Assembly: GCA_018242185.1 (NCBI GenBank)
Contig: JAFECK010000001.1
Span: forward strand, 62,001-126,000
From: Pseudomonadota bacterium
GTDB lineage: Bacteria; Pseudomonadota; Alphaproteobacteria; Rickettsiales; Midichloriaceae
DNA length: 64,000 bases
Direction: 5' to 3'
Shown here: piece by piece, positions 56,753 through 64,000 of the stretch
How positions within the stretch are numbered: the first letter of the stretch is position 1
How the letters are laid out: each line of letters begins with the position of its first letter
Notes under the pieces: model-generated
The model's input: only the letters and a program-made list of their open reading frames with translations
Told to the model about the DNA's origin: nothing
Database searches by the model: none
Position numbers and translations under genes: made by a program

Positions 56753-57586
56753 ATGCATTTCCAAGATCTAATATTGAAGCTACAGAACTTTTGGGGCGCC
56801 AAAGGCTGCACTATTTTGCAACCCTATGATATGGAGGTGGGGGCTGGTACCTCTAGCCCAGCGACGTTGCTGCGTTGTCTGGGAGATAAGCCGTGGAATG
56901 TAGCTTATGTGCAGCCATCTAGGCGCCCTGTAGACGGAAGATATGGCGAGAACCCCAATCGCATGCAGCATTATTACCAATTTCAGGTAATTCTCAAGCC
57001 GTCCCCAGATAATATTCAGGAACTATGTCTAGAGAGCTTGTATGCAATAGGTATAGACCCAAAGGTACATGATTTGCGGTTTGTTGAAGATGACTGGGAA
57101 AATCCAACTTTGGGGGCCTGGGGCTTAGGCTGGGAAGTATGGTGTGACGGCATGGAAGTGTTCCAATTTACTTATATGCAGCAAGTAGGCGGCATAGAAT
57201 GCTCTATTATCCCAGGTGAACTCACTTATGGCCTAGAGCGGTTAGCTATGTATATCCAAAACGTAGATAATGTTTGGGATCTGAGCTGGAATAGTGCAGG
57301 GGTTAAATACCGTGATATTTTTCTTGCTTCTGAGAAGGAATACAGTGCCTATAACTTCGAATATGCTAATACAGCCATGTTGTTGCGCCATTTCAAGGAC
57401 CATGAAGAAGAATGCCAAGCTTTGCTTGCAAGAGGATTGGTGTATCCAGCATATGATCAATGCCTAAAAGCAGCTCACATATTCAATTTGCTGGATGCTA
57501 GAGGAGTTATAAGCGTAACCGAGCGGACATCCTATATCGCCAGAATTCGTCAGCTCTCCAAGGAATGCTGTGGTAATCTTAAGTAA
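56753..57586 (+). CDS. glyQ: Glycyl-tRNA synthetase alpha subunit
   Basis: A 277-residue class II synthetase alpha chain of the bacterial alpha2-beta2 GlyRS. Motifs are complete: [20 protein letters not shown] at the N-terminus, [69 protein letters not shown] and [15 protein letters not shown]. Length is slightly below the usual 290-300. The ATG at 56753 has only a weak ribosome site. The beta-subunit gene glyS normally follows directly; the next 160 bases hold no trace of it, so it must be elsewhere. Confidence 0.97.
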   Translation: MHFQDLILKLQNFWGAKGCTILQPYDMEVGAGTSSPATLLRCLGDKPWNVAYVQPSRRPVDGRYGENPNRMQHYYQFQVILKPSPDNIQELCLESLYAIGIDPKVHDLRFVEDDWENPTLGAWGLGWEVWCDGMEVFQFTYMQQVGGIECSIIPGELTYGLERLAMYIQNVDNVWDLSWNSAGVKYRDIFLASEKEYSAYNFEYANTAMLLRHFKDHEEECQALLARGLVYPAYDQCLKAAHIFNLLDARGVISVTERTSYIARIRQLSKECCGNLK

Positions 57587-57671
57587 TATGCGCCTTGCCT
57601 GCCTTAACCTTGACGGAGGCGGGAGACATTGATCCGGCAAAATACAACATGCCAGGTGTGCAGGGTTTTGT

Positions 57672-57743
57672 ATGAATTCTGTGAAGATCAGGGTATTGCC
57701 ATTTCTGCAAGTGGTGCTAATATTAGGAATTGTGTTGGTTTAG
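57672..57743 (+). CDS. Possible 23-residue hydrophobic peptide
   Basis: ATG at 57672 with AGGG six bases upstream, then a short basic head (MNSVKIRV) and a hydrophobic run (LPFLQVVLILGIVLV) ending at TAG 57741-57743. It stops ten bases before the peptidase-like ATG at 57754. It could be a translated leader, a tiny membrane peptide, or chance. Only the ribosome site and composition support it. Confidence 0.25.
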   Translation: MNSVKIRVLPFLQVVLILGIVLV

Positions 57744-57753
57744 TAATCTTGTT

Positions 57754-58479
57754 ATGTTGTTATCTTTCGTTCTTGGCATATTTGCCCTAGCTGTGGGGCT
57801 TTTTTTTGGTAATTTCGGTACATCCTTTTATTACAGGATTGCCAACCGCATGCCCATCAACGGTGTTGGCTTTAATGATGGGATACCGCCACATTGCTCC
57901 ACATGCAAGCACCCACTGCGGTTTTATGAATATCTGCCCATCTTTAATTGGTTCTCCGTAAAAGGAAACAGGTGTAATTATTGTGGCGCTGGGATAGACC
58001 CGGTTTACCAAATTTTTGAGTTTGGCGTGGGCTTGATGTCAGTGTTTAACTACTTTGCGTTGGGACTGGGTGGCAAATATGTTCTCATGACCTTGTTTGC
58101 TTTGTGTGCGCTGCTGGCTGGCATCCTTTTTTACCGCAAGATAGCAATTCCTGAGCATCTAGTTACGCTTATCGGCTTTATAGGGCTTTCTAATGAGCTG
58201 ATGTATAACCCGAAGCCGCTGGCTATAATACTTTCGCTGATCTGTTTTGGATTGCTGTTTATCTTAGGCCCTTTGAAGAAGGCAAGTGTGCATGATGCCA
58301 CTTCGGCGCTGAACTATACGGGCGCGGAAATATCGTTAATTGTTGCAATTGTTTTGCCTATATATGTGAGTATCCCGCTTTTGGTGCTTATATATTGCCT
58401 ATACAAGCAGCATGTGATTGCTAGTAAGTATTTGTACCTTATTGGCCTGCTTTCTGCCTGGTTGTTTGCAATTCTTTAA
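57754..58479 (+). CDS. Prepilin-peptidase-like (A24) membrane protein, degenerate active site
   Basis: I prefer the ATG at 57754 (241 residues) to an in-frame TTG at 57730, because the first membrane segment starts right after it. The N-terminal cytoplasmic zinc-type domain of prepilin peptidases is clear: Cys49 and Cys52 (CSTC), then Cys74 and Cys77 (CNYC), with FYEYLPIFNWFSVKG and VYQIFE between or after. Six or seven membrane segments follow. The first catalytic Asp position, upstream of the Pro in YRKIAIPEHL, is hydrophobic, and the second motif (normally GxGDxK) reads SVHDATS, keeping only the Asp. The protease is therefore probably inactive or altered. No pilin genes are nearby. Confidence 0.7.
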   Translation: MLLSFVLGIFALAVGLFFGNFGTSFYYRIANRMPINGVGFNDGIPPHCSTCKHPLRFYEYLPIFNWFSVKGNRCNYCGAGIDPVYQIFEFGVGLMSVFNYFALGLGGKYVLMTLFALCALLAGILFYRKIAIPEHLVTLIGFIGLSNELMYNPKPLAIILSLICFGLLFILGPLKKASVHDATSALNYTGAEISLIVAIVLPIYVSIPLLVLIYCLYKQHVIASKYLYLIGLLSAWLFAIL

Positions 58480-58497
58480 AATCAGACCAGTTGCTTC

Positions 58498-58526
58498 TTT
58501 ATATTTTTTGTTAAATGTGCTACAAT
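58498..58526 (+). promoter_or_regulatory. Possible promoter of the large ankyrin gene
   Basis: TTTATA (58498-58503), 17 bases, TACAAT (58521-58526), 37 bases before the ATG at 58564. Confidence 0.4.
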
Positions 58527-58563
58527 CGGCACGGATTCTTATAGTAACTTATAGATTATAACC

Positions 58564-61500
58564 ATGCAAACAAAGCAAGACACAGCATTGATAGTGTTTC
58601 TGCAGCTAAATAGTGAAAGTAGCAGGCGGCTCGCGATGGAGTTTATTGCGGATGATAAGAATCGCAAAGATATTGCAAAACCAGGTGTTGGCGGTCTAAC
58701 GCCGCTGCATTGGGCTGTAAAGCAAAGTCAGCCGTATATAGTTAAGCAGCTGATGGCAAAGCTGAGTGAACGAGAAAAACAGGAATTAGACGATGCAGGT
58801 CTGTCTGCAGTACATATAGCGGTTAGTCTGCATAACAATGATATGGTAAAAGTCTTATTGGATGGAAAGATAAAATTATCAGCGATTGAGAGGCGGATAT
58901 GTTTGCTGCCTCTAGTAAGCTTTAAGTGTCCTACGGAGAATGACGAAACTGCCCTGATTAGCTTTTCATCGAATAATTTTTTGCTAATTAACTCGTTAGT
59001 ACAAAATGGTGCAAACGTAAACGGTAAAGATAAAACAACGGGTTGTACAATATTTCATAATATTGTAAAAGCTCTCCCGATGCGGTCAACAGAATTATTA
59101 GAATCCTTGTTAAAAGCCGGTGCAGATTTTCAGATCAAAGATGATGAGGGAGACTGCCCTATACACATAGCCGCTAGAGAAGGGCATGCCAGTATTATGG
59201 AGTTTCTCGCAAATAAGGTGGATGTTAACATCAAGGGGCCAAACGGCCAAACAGCGCTGCACATCGCCGCTGCAAAAGGATTTAAGACTGTAATAGAACT
59301 GCTTCTCACTAATGGTGCAAACATAGATGCTCTTGATAGCAATGGAAAAAAGCCGCTGGCGTTGGCAAAAGATGAGGAGACAAAGCTTTTATTAGCTGCG
59401 GGTGGGGCCGATTATGATGGAGTCACGAACCAGGCGTTATTCGACTATTTGTTGCGGGCTATCAAAGAGAGGAATACAGCGTTGGTTGGTTTAATGCTGG
59501 AGAAACGTAAGTTTTTAAGGGGTCAGCTAAATGAGGAAGACGCTGATGGTACGACTCCTTTGATGCATGCTATTAAGTCATCTACGGTAGAGTTGCCAAA
59601 TGAAGATGTAATAAATGTACTTATAAAATATGGTGCGCTGGTTAATCATGCTAATAAAACTAAGGAAGAGCCTATAATTACAGGTGGTGTAACTCCTATA
59701 CTCTGGGCGGCGGGGCAAGGTGTCCCATCAACCATCAAGCTGTTGGTGGAAAAAGGAGCAAAGCTTGATTTTCGTGATGCGAGAGGGGCCTCTGTCCTGC
59801 ATTATGCTAATTGGAATAACTCTGCGGCTAACTTAGAGTGTTTACTTTCTTACGCGGAAGTGAAAGCACTGGTTAATTCTACTTCCAAAGCAGGAACTCC
59901 TTTGCAGAGGCTGGTGCGAGAGGGCTGGGCAGTCAAACTGCTGCTTGAAAATGGCGCGGATGTTAATCTAGCTTGCACGGAGGAAGAAGTAGGAAAAGAT
60001 TCCATATACACCCAAGGGCCGATTGCCCTCGCACTTGGGCCTGCTAGGGATGAGGAAGCAATAAAGCTGTTGCTTGCTCAGCCCAACATAAAGCTAAACC
60101 TCAAGTATTCTGATAAAGCGCCGTTATGCCATATCCTCTCTTACGCCGCTAATAAGGATGACACAGCGCTTATAAATAGAGCTGTAGCCGATGGGGTTAA
60201 GGATATAGACTTCACTGAGCAAGACACAAAATTTACCCCGTTTTATTACGCCATTGCTTATACAGATGCCACAAAAACTGGAAGTGTAGCAGCTGCACAA
60301 TTGCTGCTAGAAAAGGGTGCTAATATCCGTAAGAAAGTGAAGGGGAAAAGTTATCTCTACTGGGCTGTAGAAGAAGGCAATCTTCCTGCAGTGCAGCTGA
60401 TATTGACGAGATTGCTGCTCAAAGAAGTTATTGCAGATCCTTATTCGGAAACAAAAACAGAACTCCTGGTTGTCGCGTTTAATTCCAATAATGAAGAGGT
60501 TTTTCTAGAATTATTACGAGCTGGATTCGATACCAACGGTATAAAGATTAGTTGTACAAAGAGCGCAGAGAAGGTTGTGGTAGGGCAAGCTGGCGATAAG
60601 GATGCGCTGTATATAGCAGTTTGCAAAGGCTGGGCTGCAGTGGTGCGAGAGTTGATATTACAGGGCGCAGCTGTGTCAGATGCTCTTTTAAAAGAGACGG
60701 AAAACTACGCAATACAAAAGGTTATTAGGGACAGGATTGAAATATTAGACAAGATCGAAAAAAGTCTTAATCTGCAATGGGATGTGTTAGGGGCCGCTAA
60801 GGATATAAAAACTAGCGACATACTTAGTCCAAGCGAAAAAAATCAGCATTGCCAGAAATTTCTTAGAAGCGCGGTGTCGCAGGGCAACCAACTTGCGGTT
60901 CGCATATTGTTAGGACTTGATGAGAAATGGCAAGTTACAGACCGTGCTTTAGAAAAAAACATAAACTTTTGGGCGCCATATAAAAGTGGCGATAACATAA
61001 TACACGTGGCGCTCTTCGCGGGTGGCGATATTTTGTGGATGTTGATCAAGCGGTATAAAGATGACCAGGAATATGCTTGGCAGCAGACTCTAGCTCAAGT
61101 ACAGCAAATTGCTGCGAATACGAAAGTTTTAAGTACACCTACTAACACTGCAAGTTCTAATTCTAGCATGAGTTCTTCGAGCTCATCAAGCGCAAGCGTT
61201 TCTGATGACAGTGAGAGAAGTAAAGAAATTCGGGAAACTAAAGCAGCCCTCCTAGACGTACAACAAGAGCTAAATAAGCGTTTCCCTCCAATATATGACG
61301 CTGAGGACAACGAGGGCCGCACACCGTTAAATGCAGCAGCTATTCGTGATGTTCCGCTCTGCAAAATTCAGGTATTGCTGGAAGCTGGGGCTGATCCCAC
61401 CATAGCGTATGCAAGAACGTTACCAGTACAGCATTATGCCGCGCATGGCTCTGATATAGAGGTGATGCGCCAGCTTTTGCAGGCCACCACCATGCGAAGT

Positions 61501-62766
61501 GACGGTAAATACAATATTACTAACTTACAGCTGCTATTCCATGCCGCTTGTAATCGAAATTATGCTATCATACGATGGTTGCTGAAACAGCCTGAGATAG
61601 ATGTTTTTGAGAAGAACGAAAATGGTTTGACCTTAATGCAGCGCATATGTAGTATGACTCCGCGAGTCGATGAGGCACACTCTGTTGCTGTCTTTAAATT
61701 ACTCCTAAGTCCAGATAAAGAGTGGGCGCGGTCGAGGACTTTGCGGGAGAATGCGGTGGAGCAGCTTACAGCTCTCTCCGATCCAAAGAGCTCAGAACCT
61801 GGTGTTTCAGCCCTGCACATGTTGGCAAGAGGCGAGGACTATGCTGCGGTGTTATTGCTGCAAATTAGCAACTTAGGAATTGATGTCGATTATAATATGC
61901 CCGATGCAAAGGGACGCACCATGTTGCATCACGCGATTATGAACATTGGTGAAGATTCTCCATGGTTTGTCATTGATGCATTGAAAACTCCTGGAGCTGA
62001 TCTAGACGCTAAAGATAGCTGCGGGTATACGCCGCTGCAATATTCGATAATATATGATTGCCAAAAAGCGTTTACAATGTTGTTTGCAAACCCGTTAGTG
62101 GATAAAAAAGTGCAAGATGAGCAGGGTAGAGGTTTGCTACATTTAGCTGCCGAACATAATAGAGCTGGCATAGTCTGTCAGCTTATGTCAGCGGGATTTA
62201 ATCTACTTGAGACAGATGCCACTGGTAAACTTCCTATAGTGCTTACTTCATCAACCAGTGACGAGGGTGCGCAGGTCAGGGTGGCGTTTAGCCAGGCTGT
62301 ATGGCAACTGCGGCGCTTGGAGGCGCGCAAAATCGTAGGATTTAGCACCTTGTTATCTGTGATATGCAGTACGGCTATGATAGCGTTTGATGTATACTTG
62401 AATTCTTTGCCAGAAATGGCGGTAAAAGAGATAGTTGTGGTAGCTGGAGACATGGCGTTGACGTTCTTGCCAGCGTTAACAGCTGCTTTTATCCTGCATG
62501 AGCGCCACCAGCAGCATACGCGAGCAAACACTGTAGAGAAAGATCTACATATAGACAGGCTAGCAAACACCATGCCTTGGCTAGTTCCTCTATCTTGTGC
62601 TGCAGCTATGACTATGGCTTTGCTATTGCGTACGCAAATACAAGAAGCGCTGCCTGCTCAAGTAGCCGGTTGGACTATATGCATATTAGTGCCGGTGAGT
62701 ATTATAGATGCGGTGTGCTATAGCAGGACTAGTGCTAGGATTGGCGCGAATTGGAGCGGGCTGTAG
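58564..62766 (+). CDS. 1400-residue ankyrin protein with membrane C-terminus
   Basis: A large ankyrin protein. Regular repeats fill much of residues 30-300 (GLTPLHWAVKQSQPY, LSAVHIAVSLHNND, DCPIHIAAREGHAS, QTALHIAAAKGFKT) and return at about 355-440, 595-630, 920-1010 and 1118-1225 (RTMLHHAIMN, YTPLQYSIIYD, RGLLHLAAEHNRAG). A Ser-rich linker lies at about 862-885. The C-terminal 150 residues contain four hydrophobic segments (FSTLLSVICSTAMIAFDVYL, VVVAGDMALTFLPALTAAF, LVPLSCAAAMTMALLL, WTICILVPVSIIDAV). This suggests a membrane-anchored scaffold presenting ankyrin repeats. The ribosome site is weak. Role unknown; effector or surface display is speculation. Confidence 0.85.
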   Translation: MQTKQDTALIVFLQLNSESSRRLAMEFIADDKNRKDIAKPGVGGLTPLHWAVKQSQPYIVKQLMAKLSEREKQELDDAGLSAVHIAVSLHNNDMVKVLLDGKIKLSAIERRICLLPLVSFKCPTENDETALISFSSNNFLLINSLVQNGANVNGKDKTTGCTIFHNIVKALPMRSTELLESLLKAGADFQIKDDEGDCPIHIAAREGHASIMEFLANKVDVNIKGPNGQTALHIAAAKGFKTVIELLLTNGANIDALDSNGKKPLALAKDEETKLLLAAGGADYDGVTNQALFDYLLRAIKERNTALVGLMLEKRKFLRGQLNEEDADGTTPLMHAIKSSTVELPNEDVINVLIKYGALVNHANKTKEEPIITGGVTPILWAAGQGVPSTIKLLVEKGAKLDFRDARGASVLHYANWNNSAANLECLLSYAEVKALVNSTSKAGTPLQRLVREGWAVKLLLENGADVNLACTEEEVGKDSIYTQGPIALALGPARDEEAIKLLLAQPNIKLNLKYSDKAPLCHILSYAANKDDTALINRAVADGVKDIDFTEQDTKFTPFYYAIAYTDATKTGSVAAAQLLLEKGANIRKKVKGKSYLYWAVEEGNLPAVQLILTRLLLKEVIADPYSETKTELLVVAFNSNNEEVFLELLRAGFDTNGIKISCTKSAEKVVVGQAGDKDALYIAVCKGWAAVVRELILQGAAVSDALLKETENYAIQKVIRDRIEILDKIEKSLNLQWDVLGAAKDIKTSDILSPSEKNQHCQKFLRSAVSQGNQLAVRILLGLDEKWQVTDRALEKNINFWAPYKSGDNIIHVALFAGGDILWMLIKRYKDDQEYAWQQTLAQVQQIAANTKVLSTPTNTASSNSSMSSSSSSSASVSDDSERSKEIRETKAALLDVQQELNKRFPPIYDAEDNEGRTPLNAAAIRDVPLCKIQVLLEAGADPTIAYARTLPVQHYAAHGSDIEVMRQLLQATTMRSDGKYNITNLQLLFHAACNRNYAIIRWLLKQPEIDVFEKNENGLTLMQRICSMTPRVDEAHSVAVFKLLLSPDKEWARSRTLRENAVEQLTALSDPKSSEPGVSALHMLARGEDYAAVLLLQISNLGIDVDYNMPDAKGRTMLHHAIMNIGEDSPWFVIDALKTPGADLDAKDSCGYTPLQYSIIYDCQKAFTMLFANPLVDKKVQDEQGRGLLHLAAEHNRAGIVCQLMSAGFNLLETDATGKLPIVLTSSTSDEGAQVRVAFSQAVWQLRRLEARKIVGFSTLLSVICSTAMIAFDVYLNSLPEMAVKEIVVVAGDMALTFLPALTAAFILHERHQQHTRANTVEKDLHIDRLANTMPWLVPLSCAAAMTMALLLRTQIQEALPAQVAGWTICILVPVSIIDAVCYSRTSARIGANWSGL

Positions 62767-62886
62767 TCAATCAGGCACAATAATTCGTTAAAAGTATGTA
62801 AAACGATCGCATTTGCATAATTTACTTATTATTAAGTATTTATATGTGATAATACAGTTATATCGAAATAATAGCGAGGTTTAAGC

Positions 62887-63213
62887 ATGAATAGCTGGAT
62901 AATTCTAATATTGGCGGGCATATGTGAGATTGTATGGGCTCTTGGCCTCAAATTCTCAGAGGGTCTCACTAAGCCAATGCAGTCAGCCATAACCATAGCA
63001 TTCATGGTTTTGAGCCTATATCTGCTGGCAGTAGCTTCTAGGCATATACCAATAGGGATATCCTACTCAGTCTGGGTCGGTATAGGAGCGTTTGGGACCC
63101 TTGTGGGGAGCATGCTTCTGTTTGGTGACAAGATAAATTTTATCCAACTGATGTTTTGTATAACCCTTGTAATTAGCGTGTTGGGTATCAAATTATCTGC
63201 TATAGATATGTAA
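62887..63213 (+). CDS. sugE: SMR-family exporter, SugE/Gdx-type
   Basis: A 108-residue, four-span small multidrug resistance protein. The essential glutamate is Glu14 in LAGICEIVWALGLKFSEG; the wording of this motif and of ISYSVWVGIGAFGTLVGS matches the SugE/Gdx branch, whose known substrate is guanidinium, more than the EmrE drug branch. It works as an antiparallel dimer exchanging substrate for protons. GAGGT six bases before the ATG is the ribosome site. It meets the TlpA-like gene tail to tail with no gap. Confidence 0.88.
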   Translation: MNSWIILILAGICEIVWALGLKFSEGLTKPMQSAITIAFMVLSLYLLAVASRHIPIGISYSVWVGIGAFGTLVGSMLLFGDKINFIQLMFCITLVISVLGIKLSAIDM

Positions 63214-63921
63214 TTATTCCTTAGCAGGTGGGTTTGGAGTATTCCAAAGCATAAACTTTTCACTTTTATGAGAAGAGGATGCCGGATCTCCGGGCGCGCC
63301 AGTGTTTGGTGGGCTATTGCCCTGGGCTGGAGCTAATAGCTTTAACAGCTGTGCCTTGGTTGCTGGTGCTGGCCATGGCATGTGTTTGGTAAATTTGGCG
63401 ATTTGATATCCTTTTTCATCTATTATATAAGTGGTGGGCAAGGAATGAATATCAAGAGCGCCGGTTGCTTTTTTATTATGATCAAACATTAATGGCAGCT
63501 TAGATAATTGTTGTTCTACGTATATCTCCTCCACTTCCTGAGGGGTTTTGAAATCCGTAGAAATGGGTAATATCACTATTTGAGTAATGTCATCATCTTC
63601 TAATGAGGCCATCAACTCTAACATACCCTTTAGCTCTAGCATGCAGTTCATGCACCATGTGGCCCAGAATGGCATAATAACCAGCTTTTTGCGATACTGC
63701 TTCAGCTCTACCGGCTTGCCCGCAACATCGAGAAAAGAAAGGGGCGGCATCTTTATAGGATGCGCAAGTTGTGCTTTAGCGAAATCCTTCTCGATCTGCT
63801 CAATAAAGCCTTTGCGAGCATAATCACGATAATCCTCAGCTATAGCGGTTTTTGCTATAGTTGTGGCCGATATAATTAACATCAGCAATAAAAAAAATGC
63901 TCTAAGTGATAAAAAAATCAT
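63214..63921 (-). CDS. TlpA-like periplasmic thioredoxin
   Basis: A 235-residue thiol-disulfide protein. An N-terminal signal or anchor (LRAFFLLLMLIISATTIAKT) directs it to the periplasm; a thioredoxin fold follows, with the active site WCMNC near residues 88-92 and the conserved cis-Pro in LPTTYIIDEKG. The C-terminal 35 residues are a Pro/Ser/Gly-rich tail (APGDPASSSHKSEKF). It probably reduces disulfides, for example during cytochrome c or oxidase maturation, as TlpA/ResA/CcmG proteins do; its partner is not visible. The stop codon abuts the sugE stop. The remaining 79 bases of the window hold no gene, only a weak palindrome near 63956-63977. Confidence 0.85.
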   Translation of the reverse strand: MIFLSLRAFFLLLMLIISATTIAKTAIAEDYRDYARKGFIEQIEKDFAKAQLAHPIKMPPLSFLDVAGKPVELKQYRKKLVIMPFWATWCMNCMLELKGMLELMASLEDDDITQIVILPISTDFKTPQEVEEIYVEQQLSKLPLMFDHNKKATGALDIHSLPTTYIIDEKGYQIAKFTKHMPWPAPATKAQLLKLLAPAQGNSPPNTGAPGDPASSSHKSEKFMLWNTPNPPAKE

Positions 63922-64000
63922 TGCTTAATAAAATTAAAATGGTACTAATTTCCATACTCATCTTGTTCAAGTTGAGTGTTAGGCAGCAAATTACTATTTT

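Noticed and set aside
1..64000. CRISPR array, rRNA or prophage structural genes
   Set aside because: No regularly spaced short repeats, no rRNA-like sequence and no phage gene set were seen.

Overview
The window looks like a chromosome segment from an intracellular, protist- or arthropod-associated alphaproteobacterium of the Rickettsiales/Holosporales type. This is inferred from gene content: a very large NAD-dependent glutamate dehydrogenase, pyruvate dehydrogenase E2 and E3, aconitase A, an NfuA-like Fe-S carrier, ankyrin proteins, many unrecognised membrane proteins, RPE/REP-like palindromes and scattered pieces of the cell-division cluster. I cannot name the genus from the sequence alone. 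Housekeeping genes are intact; most of the unusual material is in unrecognised proteins placed between them.

Layout. 0-6.5 kb (+): a frameshifted small membrane protein gene, an unknown 560-residue protein ending in a CaaX-like CIMM, and a four-gene exporter operon (permease, ATPase, HlyD-type adaptor, NodT-type outer-membrane lipoprotein) joined by ATGA overlaps. 6.5-14.5 kb (mostly -): a MITE-like element, an ankyrin protein, acnA, csrA with a membrane-anchored FkbM-type methyltransferase, and eno. 14.5-18.6 kb: unknown membrane proteins, nfu, and a gene whose start region contains a REP palindrome. 18.7-22 kb (-): pdhC-lpd-tetR operon with a promoter, a candidate palindromic operator and a terminator. 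22-31 kb: a lone EAL phosphodiesterase, a dispersed repeat, hslU-mraY-murD (+), converging on glmU-ftsQ-ftsA (-).

31-49.4 kb (-) is an accessory block: a methyltransferase, a small ankyrin-like protein, a second inverted copy of the dispersed repeat, a 3061-residue protein carrying a SecA-type motor and C-terminal membrane segments, an IS1595-type transposase remnant, tRNA-Ala(GGC), a small membrane protein and a 1674-residue protein of unknown function. The SecA-like giant protein is the strongest candidate for something undescribed.

49.6-64 kb (mostly +): gdhB, an unknown membrane protein, a TerC-family protein, glyQ without glyS, a prepilin-peptidase-like protein that appears to have lost one catalytic Asp, a 1400-residue ankyrin protein with a membrane C-terminus, an SMR (SugE-type) exporter and a TlpA-like thioredoxin. 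Taken together, metabolism points to amino-acid (glutamate) and pyruvate feeding of the TCA cycle with a peptidoglycan-making, dividing cell. The ankyrin, CaaX-like, exporter and giant proteins are plausible host-interaction functions, but that role is inference.
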